DNA from: Amblyomma americanum
Lineage: Eukaryota; Arthropoda; Arachnida; Ixodida; Ixodidae
Direction of reading: 5' to 3'
Assembly (NCBI RefSeq): GCF_052857255.1
Contig: NC_135497.1
Location: 115,908,294-115,972,293 of the forward strand
DNA: 64,000 bases
Shown piece after piece: positions 35,386 through 46,520 of this stretch. The notes beneath the pieces were generated by a model. It saw nothing but the letters and a program-made list of their open reading frames with translations. It made no database searches and had not been told where the DNA came from. A program made the position numbers and the translations under genes. Within the stretch, counting starts at the first letter, position 1, and every line of letters begins with the position of its first letter.

Positions 35386-35627
35386 CCGTGCCACGCTATC
35401 CCCCGCGCTTTTATAACATTGGCGTTGGTACACGTCATTCTTAATCATCGTCGTCTTCGTCTTCTCTTCTCCACCAATCATCTCTTCCCACCTCACCGAA
35501 TAGTTCTTCTTCATCTTCTTTATTCTTGGGTTAATACACGTCATGCTTATCGTCATCGTCGTCGTCTTCTCCGAACCTCTTTAGGTTATACTTCTATATC
35601 AAACTTGTTATTATATGTGACAGAATC

Positions 35628-38600
35628 CTACAATGAAAAATGCACTATGGGTGCACGGCTGTCTTCCTATGGCTGAGCACACTACTTAATGCAAACTGTA
35701 GAATAGAAAGCCAGCAGGATCTATACCCACGCGCGCAAAACATTAATACCACGCAAATAGATCGCGTGGTATGTAGATGTAGGATACGCTTCTAGCGCAG
35801 AACGCTAAACATTGCTCATCAGTCGGTTCACATGAGTGGTCTGTGCTCGCAGCCTTTCTCAGCTTTGGAAATAGCACGTGCTGCCAACCCCCTCTTTTAT
35901 TTTTAGTCGAAACGCTATCCTGTAAACTCTAGTACATACCAAGGTGGCCTCCACTCTACGCAAGACTCCTTCATTATGCTGCTTGATTATTCTGCTCATC
36001 GCCGTATACTCAAACAGCCTTATTCGCTTCAAAAAGCGGTGAGCATGTATGCCAACGTGCACATGCAGATGGGGGTCCCCTTCGGAGCAGTTTTCTTTTT
36101 TTTTTCTTTAATGGGGTGCGTGTGCGTTGAGGGTACTTACTCTTGCGCAATTTAAGCTTGTAACCATGTGCTACCTTGGCCTTCACGCCATCGTCAAAAG
36201 AACCATTCACGCCTTTGTTCCATATGCTTGACGCAACGGTCGCATTTGGACTCTTTCCGCGCGCTTCTTTGCGCAGAAAATTTTCGGGTACGAGCCGCGT
36301 GGCGAATACACAGCCATTGCTTGGAACCTGGAGTGTTTGTGCATAATGGAGGACCACTGTTGCGCTTCCAAGCATTGCTATTCTTGGCAGCGGTGTACAG
36401 TGCGAATAGTTGGTGCAGGTCTGCACCAGATCTGCAACCACACCGTTGTAATCCTTCCTGTGAGCAAAAAGCAAGTGGGTTTTCCCTCACATCGTACGCC
36501 TCTTTCCAACTTATCGAGGTCGTTGAGACGCATGAACGGTCCTTCATGCGTCTGAGAACCTTCATGCCAATAAAATACCCGGTATCGATGCCGCTGCGAC
36601 GTACGCAGGATAATCAATTATACTCGGAATCCTGGTACCAGTTCGTAAGAGCCCACATGCATGCGTCAAGCTGAGCGCCCCGTCGCGCCCTCGTGAACTT
36701 GTCAGACTGTAGAGGGCATTCAGTTATACGAGTCGTTGTACCCCTGGCCGAAGAAGTTGCGACTAACGTATGGCATGCCCATTATCCAGCACGCTTCCAG
36801 AATACTTGCCGAGTATGACGCGCAAGAAAGAAAGCAAGCGAGGCAGGGGACTTGCAAACCGTGTTCCTTACTGCTATGGAAGGCGTTTGCAGGCGATCAA
36901 AGTTCAGCAGGTTTGGCGGCGTCTGTATGTGCGTTCGAGCGCCATAGCATGCAGGAAACGTGTCACGTCGATTGCAAGGCGTGCCGACACCACCTGCACG
37001 CTGGCAGCGCTTTTTCTTTATGCTTGCGAATGTGCCCCATAAATTATCCAGCCACAGAGACACGTCTGTAACACACTCGTGTACAAGTTCGCACGAAAAA
37101 GAGAGTAGCAATGCGCTAGGCTTGCAAAAACCATCCATATTCATTCGTTTCCGTTGCCCCGCATCTCGCGGCCATGCCGTTCTGCGGGTGACAGCCGACT
37201 TAACGCGGGAGGACAGAAGACAGGCCCGCTCTGTTTTCAAATACCACCCTTATGGACACTGGCGTGGCGCTCGGCGAATTGGGCAACAGCGGCGCTCTCA
37301 GAGGCCAACGTCCGGCGCCTCGAACAACACGAGAGATAAGGAAGAAAACCGACCGACTCCAAAAGGACCGTTCTTACGGCTGCTCGCTCGTTCCTCGCGC
37401 GCGGGTACACTCCACCGCCGCGGTCCTTCGGTATGCCCTCGTTACCAGGCCGGTTTATTCGCTCCCTGGGCGCACGTGTTGCAACGCCAAAGCTCGAACG
37501 GGTGCCTGGACGCCGGCGATAATAAGGTGCGCGCGAACGGCCGACCTGGCGCTGTTTTGCAACCCGGGGGGCACCGGACGGAAGCGGGCCTCCGGCGAGC
37601 CACTCCCGTGTGGAGACGCCACCTCGTCGATACGGTCCCTCCGGAGCTGCCGAGCGCTGCGCCTGTTTGCTTCGCTGTGTTTGCTTACTGCGTCAAACTA
37701 TATGGCGAGTAATAAAGATGCTCGCGGCGCTAGGAAACGACAGCGACGTGCCAGGCACAAAAGTAAAGGGGCAAAATGTCACACCCCGAACCGGGTGGCG
37801 CCGAGCTCCCTCGCGGACGCGTGTTGCCCTCCGCGAATGCAAGCGATCTGATAACAATGCCACGAAGTGGACCATTCTGTTAGCGACGCTGGACAGTAAA
37901 TACAGCACCGTGATGAAAAGAGGAGAGAAATTATTGTACTTTTATAGCTTGTGCGGCGCAGTCACATTACCATTATGTTATGGTCTTCGCGTGACAGCGA
38001 AATTACGACCCTGTTATCGTTTAATCGATTAATTTCATAATTCAATAGTTGTGAAGGAAAGTAGCGCGTAGTTCCTCTCAAACGCTGTAATTGGTGTTGA
38101 AGTTGCTTCTCGCGCATAGTTTTGAGTCAGAACGCAGCTATGTAAAAAAATACTGCTTAATGCGTCACATTCAAGTTCTAGTTATGCATGGCATTGCTTA
38201 ATAATGTACGTTTGCTTAACTATTGCTGACAACTGCAATAATACCCTCTTAACCGCAGGTCTGAATTTAGCTCATTTCATCGAAAACAAACGTTTTGAAT
38301 CCTGACATTGGTCTTTTAAGATACCTAATTCAAGGAACGAATGCGCCGTAACAATTTAAATTAGCGTAGTTGCTACCCATTTGGCGACGTGCACGGTACG
38401 CTGTCATTAGTTTTTGTTTTTTTTAATTTATCAACCTTCGTTATTGTAACGTGTACTCACAATTATAGTCACTGAGTATCTTCTTGCTCCATCTCACACT
38501 TTTTTCAAGTGTCCTGGCTAGCGCCAAATAAGAAGGTAGCGTTCATTTGCCTAACTAGACCCAACATCCGCAAATCAGTCATCGACGCTGCGCCGTACGT

Positions 38601-39152
38601 CACATCTTGCTTTGCTATAGTCGCAAGAACTGCGGCTGAAATCCACACATGTTGAATTTTAACCCATTTGGTTAGTAGATGTTTAATTATCAGAACGTGT
38701 CACTTTCTTACTCTGGTTACACTGTCATAAGAAATCATGACTGCCACTGTATTTGTTCGGGCCACAAATTCTAGCCTTTTCAGACGGTAACAAAGGACGC
38801 TGAAGTTTGGAATCAGTGTAATGACAGTTTTGATTGTCCATTCAAAGAGGACACAGTACGGCCACTATACTCGTGAACAGCTGCCTGCGGCGCTACAGTA
38901 GAAGCTACTAGCGCAAGGCGATAGCTGCCATAGGAAAGTTGCTCTCACGCGCTCATCAGTCGACCACGCAGGTCATGAATCTGACGGCTCACGCTCGTGT
39001 AGCTTTTGCTGAAGTGAGTCGCGCTTAAGTATAAATGTATGAGTGTCAAATGATTCCATCTCTGGGATTAATAATGTAATCTGCGGATAAAAACTGGTGA
39101 CAGTGCAAAGTGCACTGTAATTGCAACGCATGTTTTTGCATTTGCTTTTTGA
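35628..39152. other. Intronic stretch, no gene recognised
   Basis: This includes a GC- and CpG-rich block at 37150-37860 with long overlapping ORFs on the plus strand (36960-37712, 37252-37851) that show no known domain. AT-rich, featureless DNA follows to 39150. The ORFs at 36010-36674 on both strands have no recognisable motif. Confidence 0.4.
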
Positions 39153-39164
39153 AGCAAGCGTTGA

Positions 39165-39479
39165 CCCGCCGCGGTGGCTCAGTGGTTAGGGCGCTCGACT
39201 GCTGATCCGGAGTTCCCGGGTCCGAACCCGACCGCGGTGGCTGCGTTCTCATGGGAGGCAAAACGCTAAGGCGCCCGTGTGCTGTGCGATGTCAGTGCAC
39301 GTTAAAGATCCCCAAGTGGTCGAAATTATTCCAGAGCCCTCCACTACGGCACCTCCTTCCTCCTTTCTTCTTTCACTCCCTCCCTTATCCCTTCCCTTAC
39401 GGCGCGGTTCAGGTGTCCAACGATATACGAGGCAGATACTGCGCCATTTCCTTTCCCCAAAAACCAATTATTATTATTA
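39165..39479 (+). mobile_element. tRNA-derived SINE (Ruka-like, type A), full-length
   Basis: The tRNA head has a Pol III A box (tggctcagtgg, 39175-39185) and B box (ggtccgaaccc, 39219-39229). A conserved core with 'gtcagtgcacgttaaagatc' follows, then a pyrimidine-rich tail and a (TTA)n end. It is flanked by a perfect 12-bp target duplication agcaagcgttga (39153-39164 and 39480-39491). This is the reference copy for the window and looks recently inserted. Confidence 0.9.
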
Positions 39480-39944
39480 AGCAAGCGTTGATTTGCTTCG
39501 CTGAATGGATCGCCATATGGCATGCTACAGCCATATGACGAGGTTTGCCGACTGCTTTAGCGCTGCCTGGTAGCATATATATGTTGAGCATTTGATGTTG
39601 ACGCCACTTTTGGGAAGCGTTAATGCACAGTGTGAATGAGATCCGAGGCGTTCACCGCATTTTCCACCGTCTGCGATGTCGTAAACAGTTTGTCGACTAT
39701 GCACGCATGCTTCTTACGACGTATATGCGACTGTTTATTCACGAAGCACTTACGATTTTTTTTCACTCAGCTTCCCTTCAAAGAGATTGCGTGACACGTA
39801 GTAGTTTATGAGCATGCGTCTCGCACGGTCCGAAAATGCACTAATATAAACGGACACCGATTCGTGCAGTATCATGACAGTGCCAAGATTGAGTAGACTA
39901 AGGCGCCAACTTCGGATGGCGCCAGTGTCAATGAGTTTGTTTTT

Positions 39945-40130
39945 TTTTTTTTTTTGAAGCGAAAAGCTTCACTACGCTAGTCAACACCGCGCTTTGCGCG
40001 AGCCGGCGTAATTCGGAGCACGAGTGACGTCACGCATGGCACAGTTTCTCTCTCTCGCTCCCTAGTCACTAGTGCGCATGCGCCACTAGTAGCACCGAGC
40101 CACAGGTGTTCCGCCGCTGCGCAGCGCCGC
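39945..40130 (-). repeat. A-tailed repeat, copy 1
   Basis: The T-run at 39938-39955 (the minus-strand A tail) is followed by gaagcgaaaagcttcactac and 'gctag'. The same terminal motif occurs in opposite orientation at 41810-41855. The body includes a gtgacgtcac palindrome. It is probably a retroposed repeat whose head I cannot delimit. Confidence 0.45.
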
Positions 40131-40144
40131 ACCTTTCCTCAAAA

Positions 40145-40461
40145 TATAATAATAATAATTGGTTTTGGGGGAAAGGAAATGTCGCAGTATCTGTCTCATA
40201 TATCGTTGGACACCTGAACCGCGCCGTAGGGGAAGGGATAAAGGAGGGAGTGAAAGAAGAAAGGAAGAAAGAGGTGCCGTAGTGGAGGGCTCCGGGATAA
40301 TTTCGACCGCCTGGGGATCTTTAACGTGCACTGACATCGCACAGCACACGGGCGCCTTAGCGTGTTTCCTCCATAAAAACGCAGCCGCCGCGATCGGGTT
40401 CGAACCCGGAAACTCCGGATCAGTAGCCGAGCGCCCTAACCACTAAGCTACCGCGGCGGGG
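40145..40461 (-). mobile_element. tRNA-derived SINE (type A), full-length
   Basis: The reverse complement carries the A and B boxes (gggttcgaaccc), the conserved core and a (TTA)n tail adjoining 40145. It closely matches the copy at 39165. Target duplication is not clear. Confidence 0.85.
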
Positions 40462-40487
40462 CCATTCCTACTTTCGATTTTCAGTTT

Positions 40488-40598
40488 TCTCTTTCCTCTT
40501 TCTCTCCCTCCTTTATCCCTTCCTTTACGGCGCGGTTCGGGTGTCCAGCGAGATACGTGAGACGGTTACTGTGCCATTTCCTCAAAAACCAAACAAAA
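40488..40598 (+). repeat. SINE type A fragment (3' part only)
   Basis: It carries only the pyrimidine-rich tail region, 'cctttatcccttcctttacg' to 'ccatttcctcaaaaacc'. The head and core are missing. Confidence 0.7.
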
Positions 40599-41087
40599 CA
40601 AGTGAGCCAACGGCGTTCATAGAGTTCATTGGCGTTGACAACTTTGCAAAGACCGTTCATTTTCAGGAAAGGAAAGGCGCACAATCGGCTCCTTGGGTCA
40701 CTGGAGACCTCAATCTCGCTTTCGCTTGGTACACCCTGGATTAGCTGGGGCTAATCCACATTAATTTTTTTCTGTCACGCGCCATAGCTGTAACGCAGGC
40801 AAATGTCAACGATTTCAGTCTTTTACAAAGAGAAAAAAAGGAAAGTGGGAAGAAGCAACAGCTTGCACCAAATTTGCCTATCTACGAACAAAACGCAATC
40901 TAGCGCATACCATCGTGAATGTCCTTCCTGATCGAGAGGTCATCATTGGAGGAGCTGAATGGTCTCTCGCTCGCCGCTACCTACTTCATCGCGTACGACC
41001 AGCGAGTCAGTCGCACGAGCGCTGCAGTGCTTCGTGTCCCTCTGCGGGAGCAGTGCGGGTGTTTTTGCGGGGGCTACGAAGGACGCC

Positions 41088-41242
41088 GTAATGGAGGCGT
41101 GGCTTAATTTCGAACACCCGGTGTTCCTCGAGGCGCTCTGACATCGCACAGCACACTGGTGTTTTTGTATTTCGCCTCCATCGAAATGCGGCCTTGGGAT
41201 CAGCAGCCGAACGCTGAAGCCACTGAGCCAGCGCGGCCGGTA
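41088..41242 (-). repeat. Degenerate SINE (type B-like head and core)
   Basis: The minus strand shows a decayed tRNA head ('ctggctcagtggcttcagcg'), 'atttcgatggaggcg' and a degraded core. It ends about 50 bp before the calbindin exon at 41292. Confidence 0.65.
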
Positions 41243-41291
41243 CGGGTGTGTCTCTAAACGGCGTGCGCTCTTTGTCTCTTCCCTCGTGCAG

Positions 41292-41378
41292 CTAGCCCAG
41301 CTGCTGCCGCTGGAAGAGAGCTTCCTTCTGCTTTTTCGTTTTGACAACCCGCTCGAGTCCAGCGTGGAATTCATGAAG
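41292..41378 (+). CDS. Cbp53E: Calbindin-32-like protein, internal exon (EF2 exit helix and linker to EF3)
   Basis: An 87-nt exon (29 codons, phase 0 both ends) lies between the acceptor cctcgtgcag and the donor gtaggt. It encodes LAQLLPLEES then FLLLFRFDNPLESSVEFMK, the highly conserved stretch joining EF-hands 2 and 3 in the calbindin-32/calbindin-D28k family. The next exon should begin with an Ile/Val-Trp and an aspartate-rich EF3 loop. I searched 41379-64000 by eye on the plus strand and found none, so the rest of the gene probably lies beyond the window after an intron of more than 22 kb. The exon is surrounded by SINE copies and by two oppositely oriented copies of an A-tailed repeat. 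Confidence 0.92.
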
Positions 41379-41719
41379 GTAGGTGCCTCCAAATCTAATG
41401 TTCCAGCTTGCGAACGTTTGTTTTTCCCGCATGCGGGTTGTGCACCAGTGGCAATATGCGCGGCCAACCCATCTACCGACCATTTTGGTCTCGACCGATG
41501 GTCTCACCATCCTCGGGCTGTTCATACACAGGCTTTTCCACTCGTGTCACCGAGTACAGAGCTGGTAGGGACAGCCTACAAAAAAAAGAATTGTTGTGGT
41601 TTAAACTTTGTTTAACCCTGGTGGGAAACGAAAGGCTTCCTTTGCATGGCTACGTTCACAAACGCCACAGACACACACTGCTGACCGGATTGTCTGTAAA
41701 GCGTCGATGAAATGCCCGA

Positions 41720-41855
41720 CGGGACAGTTGACACCTGCCACGGTGGGCGGATTGTGATTATGACGTCAGTAGGTCACATGACCTGTCACGTGACTGCACT
41801 GACACTGCCCTATTGAAAACCTAGCGTAGTGAAGCTTTCGCTTCAACAAAAAAAG
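41720..41855 (+). repeat. A-tailed repeat, copy 2
   Basis: It ends ctagcgtagtgaagctttcg then cttcaac and an A run, the reverse complement of the terminal motif at 39956-39990. A tgacgtca-type motif again lies in the body (41760). Confidence 0.45.
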
Positions 41856-41859
41856 CATC

Positions 41860-43107
41860 TTGCAGGCTTTTTTTTGTCTGCGCAGACGCGTGCAGCAATC
41901 GGAACATAGTACACTGAGATGGCTCTACATTGGTCGAAGAAAACGTTGCTTCAGAATGCATAAAACTACCACGAGCTCACTGAAACTACCATGGATGTTT
42001 TAGTGCTCCTGAAAAAAAGATGACTTTTGATAACTGGACAAAAATAATCGTCAGTAATCACAAATAAAGCTAAAACCTGCACGCACCTTTACTACAGTCT
42101 AATTTTAATCATAGACGACTTGTTAAGATTATACACACGTTACGAGCATAACTCGTGTGTCTGGCGAGTCTAAAGAGCGACTCACTTGGATGTTACACGC
42201 GCCACCGCAGTTCAACAGCGCCTGCACCCGCGCTGGGGTGCCAGCTCGCTCTATAAAGTCTGACAGCTACCGTCATCTCACGGCCAGAGCACGAACCATC
42301 GGTGCTGCAGCCCTCGCACTCTTCTACCTCTTTTTGCATTAGTGGAGGAAAAGACAGACGAAGCTCTATTTGGTAGTTAGTTTCCAACGCCACAAAGATA
42401 CCTGCTCTTATTACTTACGAAATGAATTATGCTTTCTTTATTTCTCCTCAGTATAAAACTGCGATCTCGGATGCAGTAGTTTTCCATCTCGTGACACATC
42501 TCCTTTGTCGGCTCTTTGCTGGACGCAGTTAATTTCTTCGCGATGCTTAGAGATTTCAGTAATCCACTGTTACGTATTTTTAAAATAATGTTCCCAGGTG
42601 AGTTTTTTTTTTCCTAATCATTTCTCTGCACGTGGTAGCCATCATGCCGTTCGCGCTATCGCGTGTATTGGCGCTTATCAGACTGAAATTTTATCAATGT
42701 TTCTTCAGATAACGCTGATATCTTCATTCTTTCAAATTTTAACCGCATAGCTAGGAGCTGACCCACCCTCCTCCTGCCAAATTATTACGCCGTGTATATG
42801 GGCCCCAGAATGACGACTGGCTATCAAGAGGCGCTACCATAACGGCTGCCACTGCGGTTAACAAGGAATTAAGGTCAATGTGCATAGGAGTGCGGTCATC
42901 ACTTTCGCTCTATAGACAGTATATATTAATTCTATGATTGGGGGCATGTAAAATAGATGAAGAAGCAAATGAACTGTCATATCTTTCAGAGCTTCCTGAT
43001 CTTAGTTATCATTTGAATTGTTCCTGAAATTTGGAACCGCTTTCGTAACAAAGATCAAAAGTGCGTCACTATTGGCGTTTCTCTAAATGACCATCCAGTA
43101 TATATAT
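41860..43107. other. Intronic stretch, nothing recognised
   Basis: AT-rich DNA without coding similarity or obvious repeats. Confidence 0.5.
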
Positions 43108-43320
43108 AATTGGTTTTTTTTAGGAAAGGAAATGGCGCAGTTTCTGTCTCATATATCGTTGGACACCTGAACCGCGCCGTGAGGGAAGGGATAGAGGGAG
43201 TGAAAGAAGAAAGGGAGAAAGACGTGCCGTAGTGGAGGGCTCCGGAATAATTTCGACCACCTGGGGATCTTTAACGTGCACTGACATCGCACAGCACATG
43301 GGCGCCTTAGCGTTTTTCCT
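43108..43320 (-). repeat. SINE type A, 5' truncated
   Basis: The tail and core are present on the minus strand. Similarity stops at 'gcgcccatgtg...aaaaacgc', just before the tRNA head, so the head is missing. Confidence 0.75.
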
Positions 43321-43559
43321 GCAGTGCAAAACTGACTGACTGATGTGTAGTTGCATAAGATATCTATACATAAAAATGGTCATTACTTTGAAGGCATCAT
43401 TAAAAATGCACACACTTTAGACCTCTGGCGGGGCAGCGTCGCTTAGGTTATTGGGCCGGAGCGTTTTAGAGATGCGCTCGGTAAACAAATTCCGTAAGCG
43501 CTTCTCGGGAACAGATTTGTCGCTGCCATATGAACGCGATATGGAGCAATAAATAGGTT

Positions 43560-44050
43560 GCGGTGTACGCCTGCCGCCGCGGCGGGCAGTGCGCAATGCG
43601 AAACGACAAGGAGGGCGCGGTACGTATCGCGACAGCGTGTCCCGTACGCTCTGCAAACATGTGCGCCCACCTGAGACGGGGCATGGCTCAGAGACGCGCG
43701 GAGCTCACGGCGCGGAAGGATCACCGGGTAGCTTGTAACGACATCGCTAAGCCGCTTTTACGAGCTCCCTCCGTGGGCTCGCCTCCCGGGCCTGCTGGGA
43801 CTCGGGTCCACAGTGGCGGCGGACTCCAGAATCGATAAGAAACGTTATAAACGGGGCATAAATCAGGTGGCCGCGCGGCTGCGCCCGGCCGCCGCTGACG
43901 AGCTGCTGCAGTCCGGCGGCGCTCGCGCCGACCGCGAGGGACAAGGGGCCGTTTACGAGCGGCGCCCGGGCTGTGCGCCACGACACCTGAAGCATCGCAC
44001 GCGCCACGGAGTGCGCCCGGCGAGCGCCTGCCGATGGTGGAGTTGAATAT
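43560..44050. other. CpG-rich block without recognised gene
   Basis: Strong GC and CpG content, with overlapping ORFs on both strands (43721-44095 minus, 43813-44046 plus). None has a recognisable domain. It could be a promoter-type CpG island about 1.4 kb upstream of the 191-aa ORF, but no link is shown. Confidence 0.35.
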
Positions 44051-44525
44051 ATAATTCCCGTTGCTCTGCCACTGCTGCTGCGACGGCCTTTGCATGCTGA
44101 TGGGTTACAAAAAAAAAAAGCGGGGAAATTAAACGAGCGAAGGAGTAAAATGAGAAGAAGAGATGCACGTGCAAGAAGTCAGATTAAGCAAGCGTGAAGG
44201 CAAGCGATGGGCCGACCTTCATTTCCCTGTACTCGATGGAGGCGGGCGGGGAACGCAGAGCGTGTTGGACGACGAAAACGAATGGAGAAGACTGCGGATA
44301 CAGGCGATGTCTTTAATGTTTGCTGGATGTGCGCGCAGCAGACGACCTCGTGTGGATGCCGTAAGCCAGAGGAGAGGAGTGCGGGAATGCACAGACGACG
44401 AAGACGGGCCCAAGAGCCGATACATGCATTGCCCGCACCTTTGTCTTCGAAGCCGCTGTCATCGGCGAAGTGTCTCCAGAAATTCAAGACGAAGTGGAAA
44501 ACGAGTGAGAGTCGGGGCGATGAAT

Positions 44526-44845
44526 AATAATAATAATTGGTTTTTTGGGGAAAGGAAATGGCGCAGTATCTGTCTCATATATCGTTGGACACCTGAACCG
44601 CGCCGTAAGGGAAGGGATAAAGGAGGGAGTGAAAGAAGAAAGGAATAATAGGTGCCGTAGTGGAGGGCTCCGGAATAATTTCGACCACCTGGGGATCTTT
44701 AACGTGCACTGACATCGCACAGCACACGGGCGCCTTAGAGTTTTTCCTCCATAAAAACGCAGCCGCCGCGGTCGGGTTCGAACCCGGGAACTCCGGATCA
44801 GTAGTCGAGCGCCCTAACCACTGAGCAACCTCGACGGGGGGGGGG
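44526..44845 (-). mobile_element. tRNA-derived SINE (type A), full-length
   Basis: A complete head, core and (TTA)n tail lie on the minus strand, flanked by a 7-bp target duplication gatgaat (44519-44525 and 44846-44852). A G-tract lies at the head end. Confidence 0.85.
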
Positions 44846-45429
44846 GATGAATCCGTCGCTCGATTCAGTGTTGGTGGAAAGGACGATGTCGATTATTATA
44901 CCAGCTACAAATGTTAACTGACCAGACAGTGACGCGAAAAACAAATGTAGCGGAAGGCGTCGATGAAGCATGTATACAGCGTGCAAATTAAGCTCCTTAT
45001 AGCTACATGATGTTCCAGTCTGTACAGTCTACGCGATTTGAACGCTATCACATTCGTTCCGGCTAAAACGTGCCAACAAATTTTTACCGGCGAGACGGTC
45101 ACTTAAAGCGGTGCTGGATAGAGGAATCCTGCGGCAAGTTTAGCTCATGTCTTTGTTGCAACTTTCCTGCGAAAACAAACCGTGTTCCAGCAGTTTAATC
45201 CGAGTCGGTAAAGCCCGAAGTGATCACACTTTGCGAGAACGTTTTTGCAGGCCAGTTGGCTCATAACTAAAATGGGTTTACAGCGCCGACAGACAAAGAC
45301 AACGCGTAGCACGCGGGACGGCGTGCGCAGCAGCAGGAGCAGCCACAGCTCGTGCAGCGTGACCGTTCGTGCAGCGTGCAGACGTTCGAAACCCGTGATC
45401 CTGCAGCGAGCTGAGCGTGAGCAACTACG

Positions 45430-46005
45430 ATGCCCGGGGAATCGAACAAGGCGGCCGGCGACACCGTGGGAACCAGCACTCTCGGCAAGGACGACAACAT
45501 GAGCGAGGCGTCAGCCAACAAGCAGCAGAGCCCATCATCGCTGAAACGGCACCTGCGGAAGACCTACGGCCGCCGCCCCATGGAGCTGGTGAGCCGCTAC
45601 TTCCGCTCCATGTTCGACCTGGCCTTGTACGCCAACAACGCGGCATTCCTGATGCGCTGCCGCGCCATGCGGGTCGTGCCGCGGACCTACCGCGTCGAGT
45701 GCCGGGACATCAACAACACCCGCCACGTAGTCCGCATCCTGGACGAGTGCAGCTACAGGCTCATGTTGGCTGACCTGGACTACAACCGCCTGCGGAAGGT
45801 GCAGGTCTCGCGGCTCATCGAGCGCCTTCACGAGAAGCTCCAGAAGATCATCTCCCCGGAAGACCTGAGGAAGGTGGTGGTTATGGCTAAGGCAAGATAC
45901 GAGAACATTTTCGAAGCCACCCGAGACAAGCAGCGTGCCATGTTCGCCGATCTGCTTAAGGAGTACGAGATCGAACCGAAGAAGACCGGAGAGAACCAAG
46001 AGTGA
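45430..46005 (+). CDS. Intact 191-aa ORF of unknown function, possibly Penelope-derived
   Basis: A clean single-exon ORF with strong G/C preference at third codon positions runs from an ATG (acgATGCCC) to TGA. Residues 1-37 are a polar, Ser/Lys-rich probably disordered tail. Residues 38-50 are very basic (LKRHLRKTYGRRP). A central block has AAFLMRCRAMRVVPRTYRV (71-89) followed by DINNTRHVVRILDECSYRLM. The C-terminal half is helical and charged (KLQKIISPEDLRKVV, KARYENIFEATRDKQRAMF) and ends in EPKKTGENQE. No signal peptide or membrane segment is visible. The FLxxCRxxxVxPxxxR layout followed by long helices recalls the N-terminal region that precedes RT in Penelope-like elements. This is a recollection of pattern, not an alignment. 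It could instead be a tick-specific host gene. No RT follows it. Confidence 0.65.
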   Translation: MPGESNKAAGDTVGTSTLGKDDNMSEASANKQQSPSSLKRHLRKTYGRRPMELVSRYFRSMFDLALYANNAAFLMRCRAMRVVPRTYRVECRDINNTRHVVRILDECSYRLMLADLDYNRLRKVQVSRLIERLHEKLQKIISPEDLRKVVVMAKARYENIFEATRDKQRAMFADLLKEYEIEPKKTGENQE

Positions 46006-46280
46006 CGCGGCGGCCCACACTCTCCCCCGAGAACAGTGAGGCCTGCCCAGACTTCCTGTCCCTACCCCGTCCTGTCCTGTTTTTTTTTTTGTGTGTGTGT
46101 GTCCGTGTGAGTCAAGAGCGCCAAGATAGCCTTCAAGCATTGGGTATCGCTGCAGCTACAAGCTAACTGCAAGCACGCTATTCCAGACGATGGCTTTCGA
46201 GAACTTTTGTCTTCAAGCAAGCGAGGAGGCTTGTTTCTCTACCCTTTTGTTATCTTGGCGTTGCACTTTGATGTTGAAAA

Positions 46281-46286
46281 AATAAA
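46281..46286 (+). terminator. Polyadenylation signal AATAAA for the 191-aa ORF
   Basis: AATAAA lies 276 nt after the stop codon, upstream of the minisatellite and the right inverted repeat. It suggests a complete short mRNA. Confidence 0.55.
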
Positions 46287-46390
46287 AAACAAACATGTCC
46301 TAAGCCTGCTTGAATTTACTGCCGTAGGGCGAAAAGTTTTTTTTTTTTTGTAGCCATTGCTACATTACGGTAGCATTTCGAACGTCCAGC

Positions 46391-46520
46391 GTGGCGGTGG
46401 CACGTGACCGTGGCGGCGGCACGTGACGGTGGCGGCGGCACGTGACGGTGGCGGCGGGACGTGGCCGTGGCGGGGGCACGTGACCGTGGAGGCGCCGCCA
46501 CCGCCACGTGGTCACGTGCG
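46391..46520 (+). repeat. 19-bp GC-rich minisatellite with CACGTG boxes
   Basis: About five tandem units of gtggcggcggcacgtgacg start at 46391, 46410, 46429, 46448 and 46467, followed by a diverged end. CACGTG (the E-box bound by Myc/Max/USF-type bHLH factors) occurs at 46401, 46420, 46439, 46477, 46505 and 46513. The fourth unit has lost it (gacgtgg). Confidence 0.8.

Larger units (their letters stand above)
32909..35622 (+). mobile_element. LTR-like repeat, copy 2 (solo LTR broken by two later insertions)
   Basis: It begins TGTCAC (32909) and ends GTGACA (35622), the inverted dinucleotide-type ends typical of LTRs. The flanks gaatg and gaatc agree at four of five positions, as an aged 5-bp target duplication would. 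It is collinear with copy 1 at 20807-21627 once two insertions are removed: a Penelope-like element (32993-34509) and a U2-containing retrocopy (about 35001-35385). The calbindin exon at 22739 lies between the two copies, so they are independent solo LTRs rather than ends of one provirus. The LTR superfamily is not determined. Confidence 0.65.

Noticed and set aside
20807..35622. The two LTR-like repeats as ends of one intact retrotransposon
   Set aside because: The interval contains a calbindin exon and unrelated intron, has no gag-pol, and one LTR has its own flanking duplication.
36960..37851. ORFs of 250 and 199 codons in different frames
   Set aside because: They overlap each other in a CpG-rich block without homology; the start contexts are poor.
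39165..39235. Possible genuine tRNA gene
   Set aside because: The A and B boxes belong to the SINE head; the same sequence with core and tail recurs many times with target duplications.
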